From contig JAFGEY010000087.1 in assembly GCA_016931365.1 (NCBI GenBank), forward strand, positions 1 to 42,440: a stretch of DNA of 42,440 bases, written 5' to 3'. A model generated the notes under the pieces. It saw only the letters and a list, made by a program, of their open reading frames with translations, ran no database searches and was not told where the DNA came from. Source of the stretch: Anaerolineae bacterium. GTDB taxonomy: Bacteria; Chloroflexota; Anaerolineae; JAFGEY01. Positions 32,501-39,923 of the stretch are shown here, piece after piece. Numbering within the stretch: position 1 is the first letter of the stretch; every line of letters starts with the position of its first letter. The position numbers and the translations under genes are program-made.

Positions 32501-34781
32501 CCTCTGAGCCTTCCATATAATCAATTAGCGCCTGATTGGCTCGGACAATGCCGCCATCGGCCGCGCGGGTGATGAGGAGAGGAAAGGGATTCGTTTCAAA
32601 CAAAAGGCGAAAGTGCTCTTCACTGCGCCGGATGGCCTCTTCGGCTTGCTTGCGCTCGGTGATGTCCTGAGTCAGGATATAAACGCCGCCACGCTGTCCG
32701 GGCGCGGCTGCCTCGGGCACATAGTTTACATTCAGCCAGCGGGTCCCCTGGTGGGGCAGTTCTATGGTGCTTTCAAACGAAACTTCCTGCCCGGCCAGAG
32801 CCGCTTCCATCATCGGTGCCGTCCGGTCATAGTATGCCTTGCCGAGCACGTCTTTCACATGCCTGCCGATGATTTCGTCGGCGTTGAGGCCGAAGACCTC
32901 GACATATTTTTGGTTGACAAACCGGTAGCGCAGTTCGGCGTCAACAGCGCTGATATAAAGCGGTATGTTATTGGTAATCGTGCGCAATTCCCGCTCGCTT
33001 TCGCGCAGCGCCTGAGTGCGCTCCGTAACGCGCGCTTCCAACCCATCGATGAGCGTATCCAGTCGCACCGACAAGTCGTTAAAAGACTGGGTCAGGAAGC
33101 CAATCTCGTCGGGGTACTGAACGGGGAGGTGCACATCGTAGTGGCCTGCGTTTAAATGCCTTCCTCCTTCCAAAAGTGCGTTGAGCGGCTTGACCAGGCT
33201 GGTGTAGAGCAAAGCCGGAAAGCCCACGATCACCAGCAGACTGACGCCGAGAATCAGGTAGGCCAGGGGGATGAGAAAGTGATGCAGGTAGCTGCGAAAC
33301 TCGAGTTGATAGTCCTGGATCAGACCGCGCGCGTCGCCTTGCACCGACGATGCAGAAAAATCGGTCAATGCCGGCCAAGTATCCAACCGGCCGGGGACTG
33401 CGCCGATCAGCCAGGGCGTCAAGCCAGCATCCTGATTCGAAAGGTAAACCAGCCTGTCCGACAACTCCTTGTAGGTGATGTCAAAGACACCGCTGCGGTA
33501 GAGAATGACCTGAAAGGTAAAAATAGCCTCCGCATTGTAAAATGAGGGAACCTGGTACCAGGTCAAAATCAGTCGTTCCTCATCTTGCCGGACAAACACG
33601 CCCCCCGGTCCGCTTTCAGGGCGCAGGTCGAAGAAAAGGGGTATAATGACGGGTCTCCCACCGCCATAATGATAATTCAAAAAAGAGTAACGTATGTTTT
33701 CCCCCAGACTGATGACGCCATCGCCGGATACGTACAACTCTTCATAGAGATGGCCGTAAAAAGGAAAAGAAAACGCAGAATTGAGCCTGATACTCCATCT
33801 ATCGACGTCTTCAGCCATCTCCAGGTGGTCACCGATATCGTTTTCAAAGTCAAGCGGCTGCCGGGTCACGTCATAGCCGCCGCGCACATTCGGGGTAAAG
33901 CGCAGCGTCTGCTGGTCGGGCAGAACCGGACGATATGAGGCCGCGTACCTGGGGCTGATGACCCAGCCGACGGTTCCCAGCGCCGCCAGCAGCACCATCA
34001 GAGTGATACCAACCAGCTTGACGACAAACGAAGTCGTTTCGGAGCGATAGTCGAGATAAATCACCGCAAAGGCAACCAGCGCGACGAGGATGCCCCAAGA
34101 TAGACTAACGTGATAGTAGCTTCTCGAAACGAGATAATAGGCGGCTAGGAGATTGCTCAGACTCAAGACAAAAGGAATCAGATAGACCAGCCCCAGAGCA
34201 CGCGTGGCGCGCGCGTCGCGTCCCAAGGGACGCCATATATAACGCAAAGGCAGACTGGCCCGGCCGCCGGCATTCTCAACCGAGATGCGTATAGTCTGGC
34301 GCAAGAAAACCAGCGGCACCCACAGAAAGGCCAGTGCCAATGGAAAATCGGCATAATCCGGGCGATAGATGGCCTGTCCGAGACACAGCAATCGAAATCG
34401 ATGCAGGGTGAACAAAAATTCCCACAGCGTATAGGCGGCGCTCAAGATAAGCACAGCTCGCGCCTCCCATTTGTGGCGCGGAGACAGAGCCGGGAAGCGG
34501 TAGGCAAATTGCAGCAGCAGCACCAACCCGATCCCCACCACGGTGGTTTGGGGAAGAATAGCATAAAAATCATACCCGCGCGGCAGCGACGTTTCGGCAA
34601 AGAGCAACAGGCTGAACCCGGTGATGGTGGTCAAAAAGCCGATCAAGAGGTATAGGTGCGGCTGGCGATTGCGTGACGGCACCAATCTGGCCCGACGCAA
34701 TAAATAGCCGGTAATCGCCAGCGCCAAGATGGATTGGGTCAAATAGCTAATGGCAGCCGGAGTGAGATAAATGCTCACCAT
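29589..34781 (-). CDS. Giant hybrid histidine kinase: membrane bundle, nidogen-like, HAMP, four PAS, GAF, REC
   Basis: The protein has 1730 residues. About eight membrane helices lie before residue 277. An outer domain (about 290-490) has FSFPFYGHLYEELYVSGDG, then IIPLFFDL and FTFQVILYRSG, matching nidogen-like domains. TM (503-525) and HAMP (526-580) follow. Two PAS domains (600-710, 720-833), a third (840-953), a GAF (965-1115), and a fourth PAS (1125-1245, with DGSIRWVWGR) precede HisKA (SHELRTP, His1273), the ATPase, a receiver with WMDIRMP and the same helical tail as the other two kinases. Each PAS ends in the ITERKQ-type motif. It should integrate outer and cytoplasmic cues. The ATPase holds an in-frame repeat-encoded insert (30501-30563). 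GAGGAAG precedes the ATG. The propeller kinase ends 52 bases upstream. Confidence 0.92.
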   Translation of the reverse strand: MVSIYLTPAAISYLTQSILALAITGYLLRRARLVPSRNRQPHLYLLIGFLTTITGFSLLLFAETSLPRGYDFYAILPQTTVVGIGLVLLLQFAYRFPALSPRHKWEARAVLILSAAYTLWEFLFTLHRFRLLCLGQAIYRPDYADFPLALAFLWVPLVFLRQTIRISVENAGGRASLPLRYIWRPLGRDARATRALGLVYLIPFVLSLSNLLAAYYLVSRSYYHVSLSWGILVALVAFAVIYLDYRSETTSFVVKLVGITLMVLLAALGTVGWVISPRYAASYRPVLPDQQTLRFTPNVRGGYDVTRQPLDFENDIGDHLEMAEDVDRWSIRLNSAFSFPFYGHLYEELYVSGDGVISLGENIRYSFLNYHYGGGRPVIIPLFFDLRPESGPGGVFVRQDEERLILTWYQVPSFYNAEAIFTFQVILYRSGVFDITYKELSDRLVYLSNQDAGLTPWLIGAVPGRLDTWPALTDFSASSVQGDARGLIQDYQLEFRSYLHHFLIPLAYLILGVSLLVIVGFPALLYTSLVKPLNALLEGGRHLNAGHYDVHLPVQYPDEIGFLTQSFNDLSVRLDTLIDGLEARVTERTQALRESERELRTITNNIPLYISAVDAELRYRFVNQKYVEVFGLNADEIIGRHVKDVLGKAYYDRTAPMMEAALAGQEVSFESTIELPHQGTRWLNVNYVPEAAAPGQRGGVYILTQDITERKQAEEAIRRSEEHFRLLFETNPFPLLITRAADGGIVRANQALIDYMEGSEADLTSTRAPDYYAFSTDRRTLLDEVKTKGRVVNKVVELKTAQGRTKFALVNVLPLDFSGEPCLLVGMADITEREQVEKELRSLTDRFELYLKYIPIPMYIKDADTRAVILSRHFEQMLGKPVSELLGKTNEEIWSPELAGPMTLDDQRVMREGLVVSADESFAGHYYHSLKFPIKEPGQPPMLGGYTIDITELKRGEQVQAALYRISEAAQSVQNLNELFPAIHAVVGELMSAKNFYIALYDEADGLIRFVYHVDEHDPTPPPYRPNKGLTAYVLRTGKPLLASPEGYQHLIDSGEVEITGAPAVDWIGIPLKTIDRKTIGVMAAQTYDPGLRYSEENKNLLLFVSTQVAMAIERKQAEEARRESEARMRQITAAMRQAVWLWDTQTLQVLYVNPAYEEIWGQTCESLIVNSISFIQAVHPEDKDRVLEAVREQTQGVPFDREYRILRPDGSIRWVWGRTFSIENDAGQIYRVLAVVEDITERKQMEESLRQSKEAAEMANRAKSAFLSNMSHELRTPLTAILGFAEVMLHDELLADRQRENVEIIHRSGEHLLALINDVLDLSKIEAGRVEVQPEVFDLHEMLLGLGEMFSLRAEQKGLTVVFDLAPEVPQHVYADMSKLRQVLINLLGNAVKFTERGSIILKLKSRQGNEGSVDKEDQISVPLSTLYFEIQDTGVGIASDELEKLFGAFIQTESGRQSGQGTGLGLAISRQYVRLMGGDITVESMVGKGSCFRFDIQVELPTAAACEALTAAASRHVLGLEPGQQASDGGPFRLLVVEDNESARDVLVRLLRPLGFEVHEAADGQEAVAIWESWRPHLIWMDIRMPVLDGYEATRRIKAAPQGQQTVIVALSASAFDQERAEILAAGCDDFLRKPFREAQIVDVLTRQLGVRFLYENGPAIKSRPLDPVLLQGAPDGWRSAMRQALMIGDVVQMSALVDQLPGPQELLDDLRKKVYQFDHEAILKWME
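30501..30563. repeat. ACAAGG palindromic repeat in frame inside the second hybrid kinase
   Basis: GTAGACAAGG (30502-30511) and CCTTGTCTAC (30530-30539) are a perfect 10-bp inverted repeat around the palindrome CAGATATCTG (30515-30524). A third unit, CCTTGTCTACT, is at 30553-30563. It encodes an insert between the N and G1 boxes of the ATPase domain, at the same protein position as 26740-26820. The frame stays open throughout. Confidence 0.65.
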
Positions 34782-34833
34782 ACATCTTCCTCACATCACA
34801 TTTTTCTTTAACTGCTGAATTGTTGTACTGTCG

Positions 34834-37800
34834 TCAGCGTTCCAACCAGGCCAGAATTTGTTCATGCGCGAAACCATACACCCGTTGGGTCAACCCGTCA
34901 ACCAACTCAGGCTCACCACCTTGCTGGCGCAACTGCTCCAACAAGTCCAGCATCTGCCGCACATCGCCTACAACTGTCGCCCGGCGCATCGCTGACCGCC
35001 ATTCGTCAGGCACGTCGCGCAGCAAAGCCGGATCGAACTGACCGGACTCTCGCACCTTATCCTCCTTGTAGACAAAGCGCATGCCGAGGTGTCGGGTCAA
35101 GGTGTCTAAAATCTGAGTCTCTCGAAATGGCTTACGGATGAAATCATCGCCGCCCATGGCCAGGATGTGCTCCCGCTCTTCCTCAAACGCACTCGCCGTG
35201 ACCAAAATAATGATCGATTTCCAGGCATCTCGATCACTTTCGATCTCCCGGACAGCGCTCAGGCCGTCCAGCACCGGCATGTTGGCATCCATCCAGATCA
35301 GGTGCGGCCGCCACGCCCGCCAAATGTCCACCGCCTCCCGCCCGTTACACGCTTGCTGGAGCGCAAACCCCAGCGGCGCGAGCAGTTCGACTAACAAGCG
35401 GCGGCCCGCCTCGTCATCGTCAACCACCAGCAGACGATACGGGCCGCCGTCAGGCGACGCCTGTCCCGGCGCTATCCCTACGGCTCGCCGCGTTGGCTGC
35501 GCCAGATGCGTCTGATCCTCGGCGATCACTTCCACGGGCAGGTCAAAGTGAAAGGTCGAGCCTTGCCCCACCTGACTTTGTACAATCAGTTCGCCGCCCA
35601 TCAGGCGTACGTACTCGCGGCTGATGGGCAGTCCCAGGCCGGTGCCCTGACCGGAGCGCCGCCCGCTTTCGGTCTGGACAAAGGCATCAAAGATCTTGTC
35701 CAATTCTTCGGGGGCAATGCCAACGCCGGTGTCCTGGATTTCAAAAACCAGGCGAATCTGCGAATCCGACCGCAGCTCACCTTGCTTTACATTCATTGTC
35801 ACACTCCCTTGTTGAGTAAACTTGACCGCGTTGCCCAGCAGATTGATCAGCACCTGGCGCAGCTTGCCCGCGTCGGCATAGACGTACTGCGGCACGTCTG
35901 AAGCCAGGTCAAACACCATGGTCAAACCTTTTTGTTCGGCGCGCAGGCTGAACATCTCACCCAGGCCCAGCAGCATCTCGTGCAGGTCAAAGACCTCCAC
36001 ATCAAGTTCCACCTTGCCCGCCTCGATCTTGGACAGGTCGAGTACATCGTTGATCAAGGCCAGCAGGTGCTCGCCACCGCGATCGATGATTTCCAGATTC
36101 TCGCGTTGGCGCGTGGTCAGCATTTCATCGTGCAGCATCAGTTCGGTAAAACCGAGGATGGCACTGAGTGGTGTGCGCAGTTCGTGGCTCATATTGGCCA
36201 GAAACTGGCTCTTGGCCCGATTGGCCGCCTCGGCAGCCTCTTTTTCAGCCTGGAGCTTTTGCCACAGCGGCTGTGTCACAATGACCTTGAGTGAAACGCC
36301 CTGCTCGTTCCACACGCCATCATGGTTTGAGCCAACAACACGAAACAGATATTCCCCAGCAGCAAGGTTGCTGTAGCCGGCAAATCGGCGCTTGCTTGAC
36401 GCCTCATTCCAGCCCTGATCAAAGCCTTCCAGCTTGTACCTGTAGCAGTTCCTGCCCGGTGCGATATAACTGAGCGCGGCAAACTCGAAGGCAAAAACAT
36501 AATCATCGGGCCCCAGCGTGATCGTCTGCGTAGCCCAGAGTGCCTCTTTGAGTGGTGAATCGGGGCCAATGGGTACAGATTTGTTGAACAGTAACAAGTC
36601 GGTCAGCACAACCGGGGGAACATAGGGATGATCTTGAACCTGTTCCGGGTAAAAAACAACAAGCCCTTTGACGTTGCCAAAAAACAGTGCGCCATCCTGG
36701 CCCTTACAAAAAGCTGCACCAACAAACTCGTTGCTTAACAAACCATCGTTGACATCGTAATTTCTGAATATCTCTGTTTGCGGATCAAATTTGGATAGCC
36801 CATATGTCGTACTCAGCCACAGATGGCCAGATTCGTCTTCCAGTATGCCGCCAATCGTGTCACTGAGCAGGCCGTCGCGGGTCAAATAGGTAGTAAACGT
36901 GTCCGTCCGCGGTTCAAAGCGACACAATCCCCCCGATGTGCCGATCCACAAGCGCTCTCTTGTATCTTGATATATACACTGTACTGCATTGTTGGCCAAG
37001 CTGACAGGATCATCGGCATAATGCCGATAATGACGAAATTGGCTCGTGTGCGGATCAAAGCGACTGAGGCCACCGTACCAACTACCCAGCCACAACATCC
37101 CATCGTTGTCCTGATAAATGGCCCGGATATTGTTATCCGTGCTTGAGGGGTTGTCGGGATAAAGCGCAAAAACATCAAAGTGCTGCCTTGCAGGATCAAA
37201 GCGATTCAGTCCTCTATTTGTACCAATCCATAAAATTCCATCATTATCTTGATAAACGGAAAAAACATCGTTATCATTTAAACTGTGCGCATCGTTGGGG
37301 TCGTGCTGGTAGCGATCAATTTGCTTAGTGAGTGGATCGAAACAAAACACCCCCAAGTTGCGGGAACCACCAAACCAAAGGCGGCCTGATGAATCCCGGT
37401 CAAGAGCACCGATGCTATTTAGAACCGTTTCATCGACAAATCGATAGTGAGTAAATTGCCCCGTCTCCACATCCAGCTTGTCCAGCACACCAGAACTGGT
37501 GCCGACCCACAATACGCCATCTTGGGCTTGACACAGCGCACTGACTTGCCGGTCGGCGAGACTGTGAGGGTTCTGGATATCGTGGGCATAATCCCTGAAC
37601 GGAGACGGTTGGCAAGTAAAGGTATTGAGACCGCCTTCATACAAACCGAGCCAGATCAACCCAGACCGATCCTCGTAAACCACACGCACAAGCCGGGCGC
37701 TCAAGCCGTTGGTATCGGCGAGACTGTATCGATGCCAGACCAGTTGCCCGGACACATAATCCAGTTGGTAAAGCCCATTGCCACTGCCAAACCAAAAATA

Positions 37801-38625
37801 GCCCAACGAATCTTGACATATGCAGCGAATATGATTGTCTTTGAACCCATAACCTGCAAATTGCGTGTCGTCATAGCGAGTGCATTGTCCAGTTTGCATG
37901 TCGAAGCGACTTACTCCATGCCTGGCCCCCGCCCACAACGCGCCTTCACAGTCGACAAGCAGGGAATAAACCTCATTATTGTTCAAGCTGTGTGGATTCT
38001 GCGGGTCGTGGCAGTAACGTATGACGTGGCCCGTGACCGGATCAAGTTTACACAGGCCGCCTCCCGTTCCAGCCCAAATTGTGCCATCTGAGGCAGCAGC
38101 CAGTGCATATATTGCCCCACGAGGCAAGCTGTACGGATTGTCGGCATCAGCCTGATAATGCGTAAACGTTCCCGTCCGAGGATCAAATCGATCCACGCCA
38201 TTTTCCAATGTGCCAATCCACAGATGCCCTGACGGATCCAGGCATAAACTCAGGATAAAACTGCCACAAAAACTGTTTGCATCGTCAGACCGATGCCGAT
38301 AATGCGCAAACGTTTCGACACGTGGATCAAATCGATTCAATTCTCCTGCACCGGTACCAAGCCACAATGCTCCCGTTTTGTCCTCGCATATCGCCGTGAC
38401 CAGATTATCGCTCAAACTGTTCGCGTCATCAGGATCGTGCTTGTATACATTGAACATATACCCATCATAGCGATTCAAGCCATTCCAGGTGCCAAACCAC
38501 ATAAATCCCCAGCGATCTTGGGCAATTGAGCGCACACTGTTGTTGGAAAGTCCGTCATCGATATCCAGATGGGTAAACCGTATGGCCTGGCGCATCGTGG
38601 ATCGCCGATCAAACATTTTTTTCAC
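34834..38625 (-). CDS. Two-propeller (Reg_prop) hybrid histidine kinase without membrane helix
   Basis: The protein has 1263 residues from GTG 38625, 8 bases after GAGGGAG; ATG 38616 is the next choice but has no ribosome site. Fourteen Reg_prop repeats, each ending like LWIGTxxGLxRFD, fill about residues 15-670, enough for two seven-bladed propellers. A Y_Y_Y-type domain follows (about 690-780; YRYKLEGFDQGWNEAS, and YLFRVVGSN). Then HisKA (SHELRTP, His814), ATPase (GQGTGLGLPIS), a receiver (WMDANMP) and a helical tail. In the related Bacteroidota hybrid two-component sensors the propellers are periplasmic and a membrane helix joins Y_Y_Y to the kinase. Here there is no signal peptide, and VIVTQPLWQKLQAEKEAAEA passes straight into the kinase helix. 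It therefore appears soluble. Glycan sensing is only a possibility. Confidence 0.92.
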   Translation of the reverse strand: MKKMFDRRSTMRQAIRFTHLDIDDGLSNNSVRSIAQDRWGFMWFGTWNGLNRYDGYMFNVYKHDPDDANSLSDNLVTAICEDKTGALWLGTGAGELNRFDPRVETFAHYRHRSDDANSFCGSFILSLCLDPSGHLWIGTLENGVDRFDPRTGTFTHYQADADNPYSLPRGAIYALAAASDGTIWAGTGGGLCKLDPVTGHVIRYCHDPQNPHSLNNNEVYSLLVDCEGALWAGARHGVSRFDMQTGQCTRYDDTQFAGYGFKDNHIRCICQDSLGYFWFGSGNGLYQLDYVSGQLVWHRYSLADTNGLSARLVRVVYEDRSGLIWLGLYEGGLNTFTCQPSPFRDYAHDIQNPHSLADRQVSALCQAQDGVLWVGTSSGVLDKLDVETGQFTHYRFVDETVLNSIGALDRDSSGRLWFGGSRNLGVFCFDPLTKQIDRYQHDPNDAHSLNDNDVFSVYQDNDGILWIGTNRGLNRFDPARQHFDVFALYPDNPSSTDNNIRAIYQDNDGMLWLGSWYGGLSRFDPHTSQFRHYRHYADDPVSLANNAVQCIYQDTRERLWIGTSGGLCRFEPRTDTFTTYLTRDGLLSDTIGGILEDESGHLWLSTTYGLSKFDPQTEIFRNYDVNDGLLSNEFVGAAFCKGQDGALFFGNVKGLVVFYPEQVQDHPYVPPVVLTDLLLFNKSVPIGPDSPLKEALWATQTITLGPDDYVFAFEFAALSYIAPGRNCYRYKLEGFDQGWNEASSKRRFAGYSNLAAGEYLFRVVGSNHDGVWNEQGVSLKVIVTQPLWQKLQAEKEAAEAANRAKSQFLANMSHELRTPLSAILGFTELMLHDEMLTTRQRENLEIIDRGGEHLLALINDVLDLSKIEAGKVELDVEVFDLHEMLLGLGEMFSLRAEQKGLTMVFDLASDVPQYVYADAGKLRQVLINLLGNAVKFTQQGSVTMNVKQGELRSDSQIRLVFEIQDTGVGIAPEELDKIFDAFVQTESGRRSGQGTGLGLPISREYVRLMGGELIVQSQVGQGSTFHFDLPVEVIAEDQTHLAQPTRRAVGIAPGQASPDGGPYRLLVVDDDEAGRRLLVELLAPLGFALQQACNGREAVDIWRAWRPHLIWMDANMPVLDGLSAVREIESDRDAWKSIIILVTASAFEEEREHILAMGGDDFIRKPFRETQILDTLTRHLGMRFVYKEDKVRESGQFDPALLRDVPDEWRSAMRRATVVGDVRQMLDLLEQLRQQGGEPELVDGLTQRVYGFAHEQILAWLER

Positions 38626-38656
38626 GACGGCGCTCCCTCAATCCAGACACGCATGG

Positions 38657-39847
38657 TCACACTGCCCCCAAATACGCCACCGCCATCCGCGCATACACCT
38701 CTGCCGCCGTGACCAGATCATCCACCTTGACTCGATCTTCCGTCGTGTGCGCGTCTATTTCGTTGCCGGCCGCAAAGCCGATCGTCGGGATGCCCAATCG
38801 GCCCATCGTCGCCACGCCATCGGTGGAAAAAACCCAGCGACTGATTTGCGGTTTTTGCCCGCGCACCGCCTCGACCGCGCGCACGCCGGCCTGCACCAGG
38901 GGGTGATCCTCCGGCAGCAGCCAGGTGGGATAGTATTTTTTTTGCACACAATGATATCCAGTATGGCTTAAAGCATCGTATTGCAGTACCGACACCTCGC
39001 CGCGCACATCCGCCTCGCGCAACACTTGCTCCAGCTCGGTCACACTGCTGGCCTCGGTCTCACCGACGGTCAAGCGCCGGTCGATGTAGGCCGTGCATGA
39101 ATCCGGCACCACGTTCAGCGAGCCGCTCGTCGACTCGATGCGGGTGACGGCAATCGTCCCTTTGCCCAGGAATGGGTCGCCCTTGAGCCGGGGCGCGAGG
39201 GCCTGGATGCCATCCAACACTTTGCCCATCTCGTACACCGCGTTGAGGCCGCGCTCCGGCGCCGAGGCATGGCAGGAGCGGCCATAGACGGTGATTTTGA
39301 GCTCCATCCGCCCGCGATGGCCGCGATAAATGTTCAGATCAGTCGCCTCGCCAATGATCACCGCATCGGGGCGAAGGGCCTCGCACAATAACCCGGCGGC
39401 ATAGCCGTCACAGTCTTCTTCCTGGACAATGCCGGCCACATAGAGCGTACCGTTCAGTTTGACACCGGCATCGAGGAGCAGTTTGGCACCGTAAACCATC
39501 GCCGCCAGGCCCTGCTTGTCGTCGGACGCGCCGCGCCCGTAAATGTAGCCATCCTCCAGTTTGCCCTCGAACGGGTCGTAATCCCACGAGGCCGGATCGC
39601 CAATGCCCACCGTGTCAATGTGCGATTCCATCAGCAGCGTCGAGTCCTCTCGACGAGGCGTCTCTGAGCCGATTCGCCCGACCACGTTGCCGACCTCGTC
39701 CACCCACACCTCGTCGAACCCCACCCGGCGCATCTCCTCGGCGATGCGCGCCGCCACCGCCTCTTCCTGGCTCGACGGGCTGGAGATGCGCACCAGGTCG
39801 CGCAGAAAAATGATCAAATTATTTCGATCTTGATCGTTTAATTTCAT
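38657..39847 (-). CDS. ygeY: M20-family metallohydrolase, YgeY type
   Basis: The protein has 396 residues. It is a zinc-dependent peptidase M20/deacylase-fold enzyme. Ligands and catalytic residues are visible: His76 and Asp78 in SHIDTVG, Asp109 in GRGASDDKQG, Glu143-Glu144 in QEEDCDG, Glu167 in GEATDLN and a His in AHTTEDRV. The stretch LNIYRGHRGRMELK and SCHASAPERG closely recalls E. coli YgeY, a member of a purine/selenium-linked gene group whose substrate is not settled. The dimerisation lid domain spans about 175-285. It probably cleaves an amide bond of a small amino-acid derivative in the cytoplasm. The ribosome site is weak. The aminotransferase gene ends 76 bases upstream and the propeller kinase starts 31 bases downstream. 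Confidence 0.9.
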   Translation of the reverse strand: MKLNDQDRNNLIIFLRDLVRISSPSSQEEAVAARIAEEMRRVGFDEVWVDEVGNVVGRIGSETPRREDSTLLMESHIDTVGIGDPASWDYDPFEGKLEDGYIYGRGASDDKQGLAAMVYGAKLLLDAGVKLNGTLYVAGIVQEEDCDGYAAGLLCEALRPDAVIIGEATDLNIYRGHRGRMELKITVYGRSCHASAPERGLNAVYEMGKVLDGIQALAPRLKGDPFLGKGTIAVTRIESTSGSLNVVPDSCTAYIDRRLTVGETEASSVTELEQVLREADVRGEVSVLQYDALSHTGYHCVQKKYYPTWLLPEDHPLVQAGVRAVEAVRGQKPQISRWVFSTDGVATMGRLGIPTIGFAAGNEIDAHTTEDRVKVDDLVTAAEVYARMAVAYLGAV

Positions 39848-39871
39848 CGTTCACACCTTCATTCCTGACCG

Positions 39872-39913
39872 CTGACTGCCGACCGCCGATCGCGGATCGC
39901 GGTCGGCAGTCAG
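39872..39913. repeat. 15-bp palindrome between the aminotransferase and ygeY genes
   Basis: CTGACTGCCGACCGC (39872-39886) and GCGGTCGGCAGTCAG (39899-39913) are exact reverse complements around CGATCGCGGATC. It fills over half of the 76-base gap. No T-run follows on the minus strand. It may be a REP-like element or an mRNA stability hairpin within an operon. Confidence 0.75.
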
Positions 39914-39923
39914 TCGTCATCCG

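Noticed and set aside
36650..38580. Tandem DNA repeats in the propeller kinase
   Set aside because: The repetition is at protein level (Reg_prop blades); the DNA of the blades is diverged.
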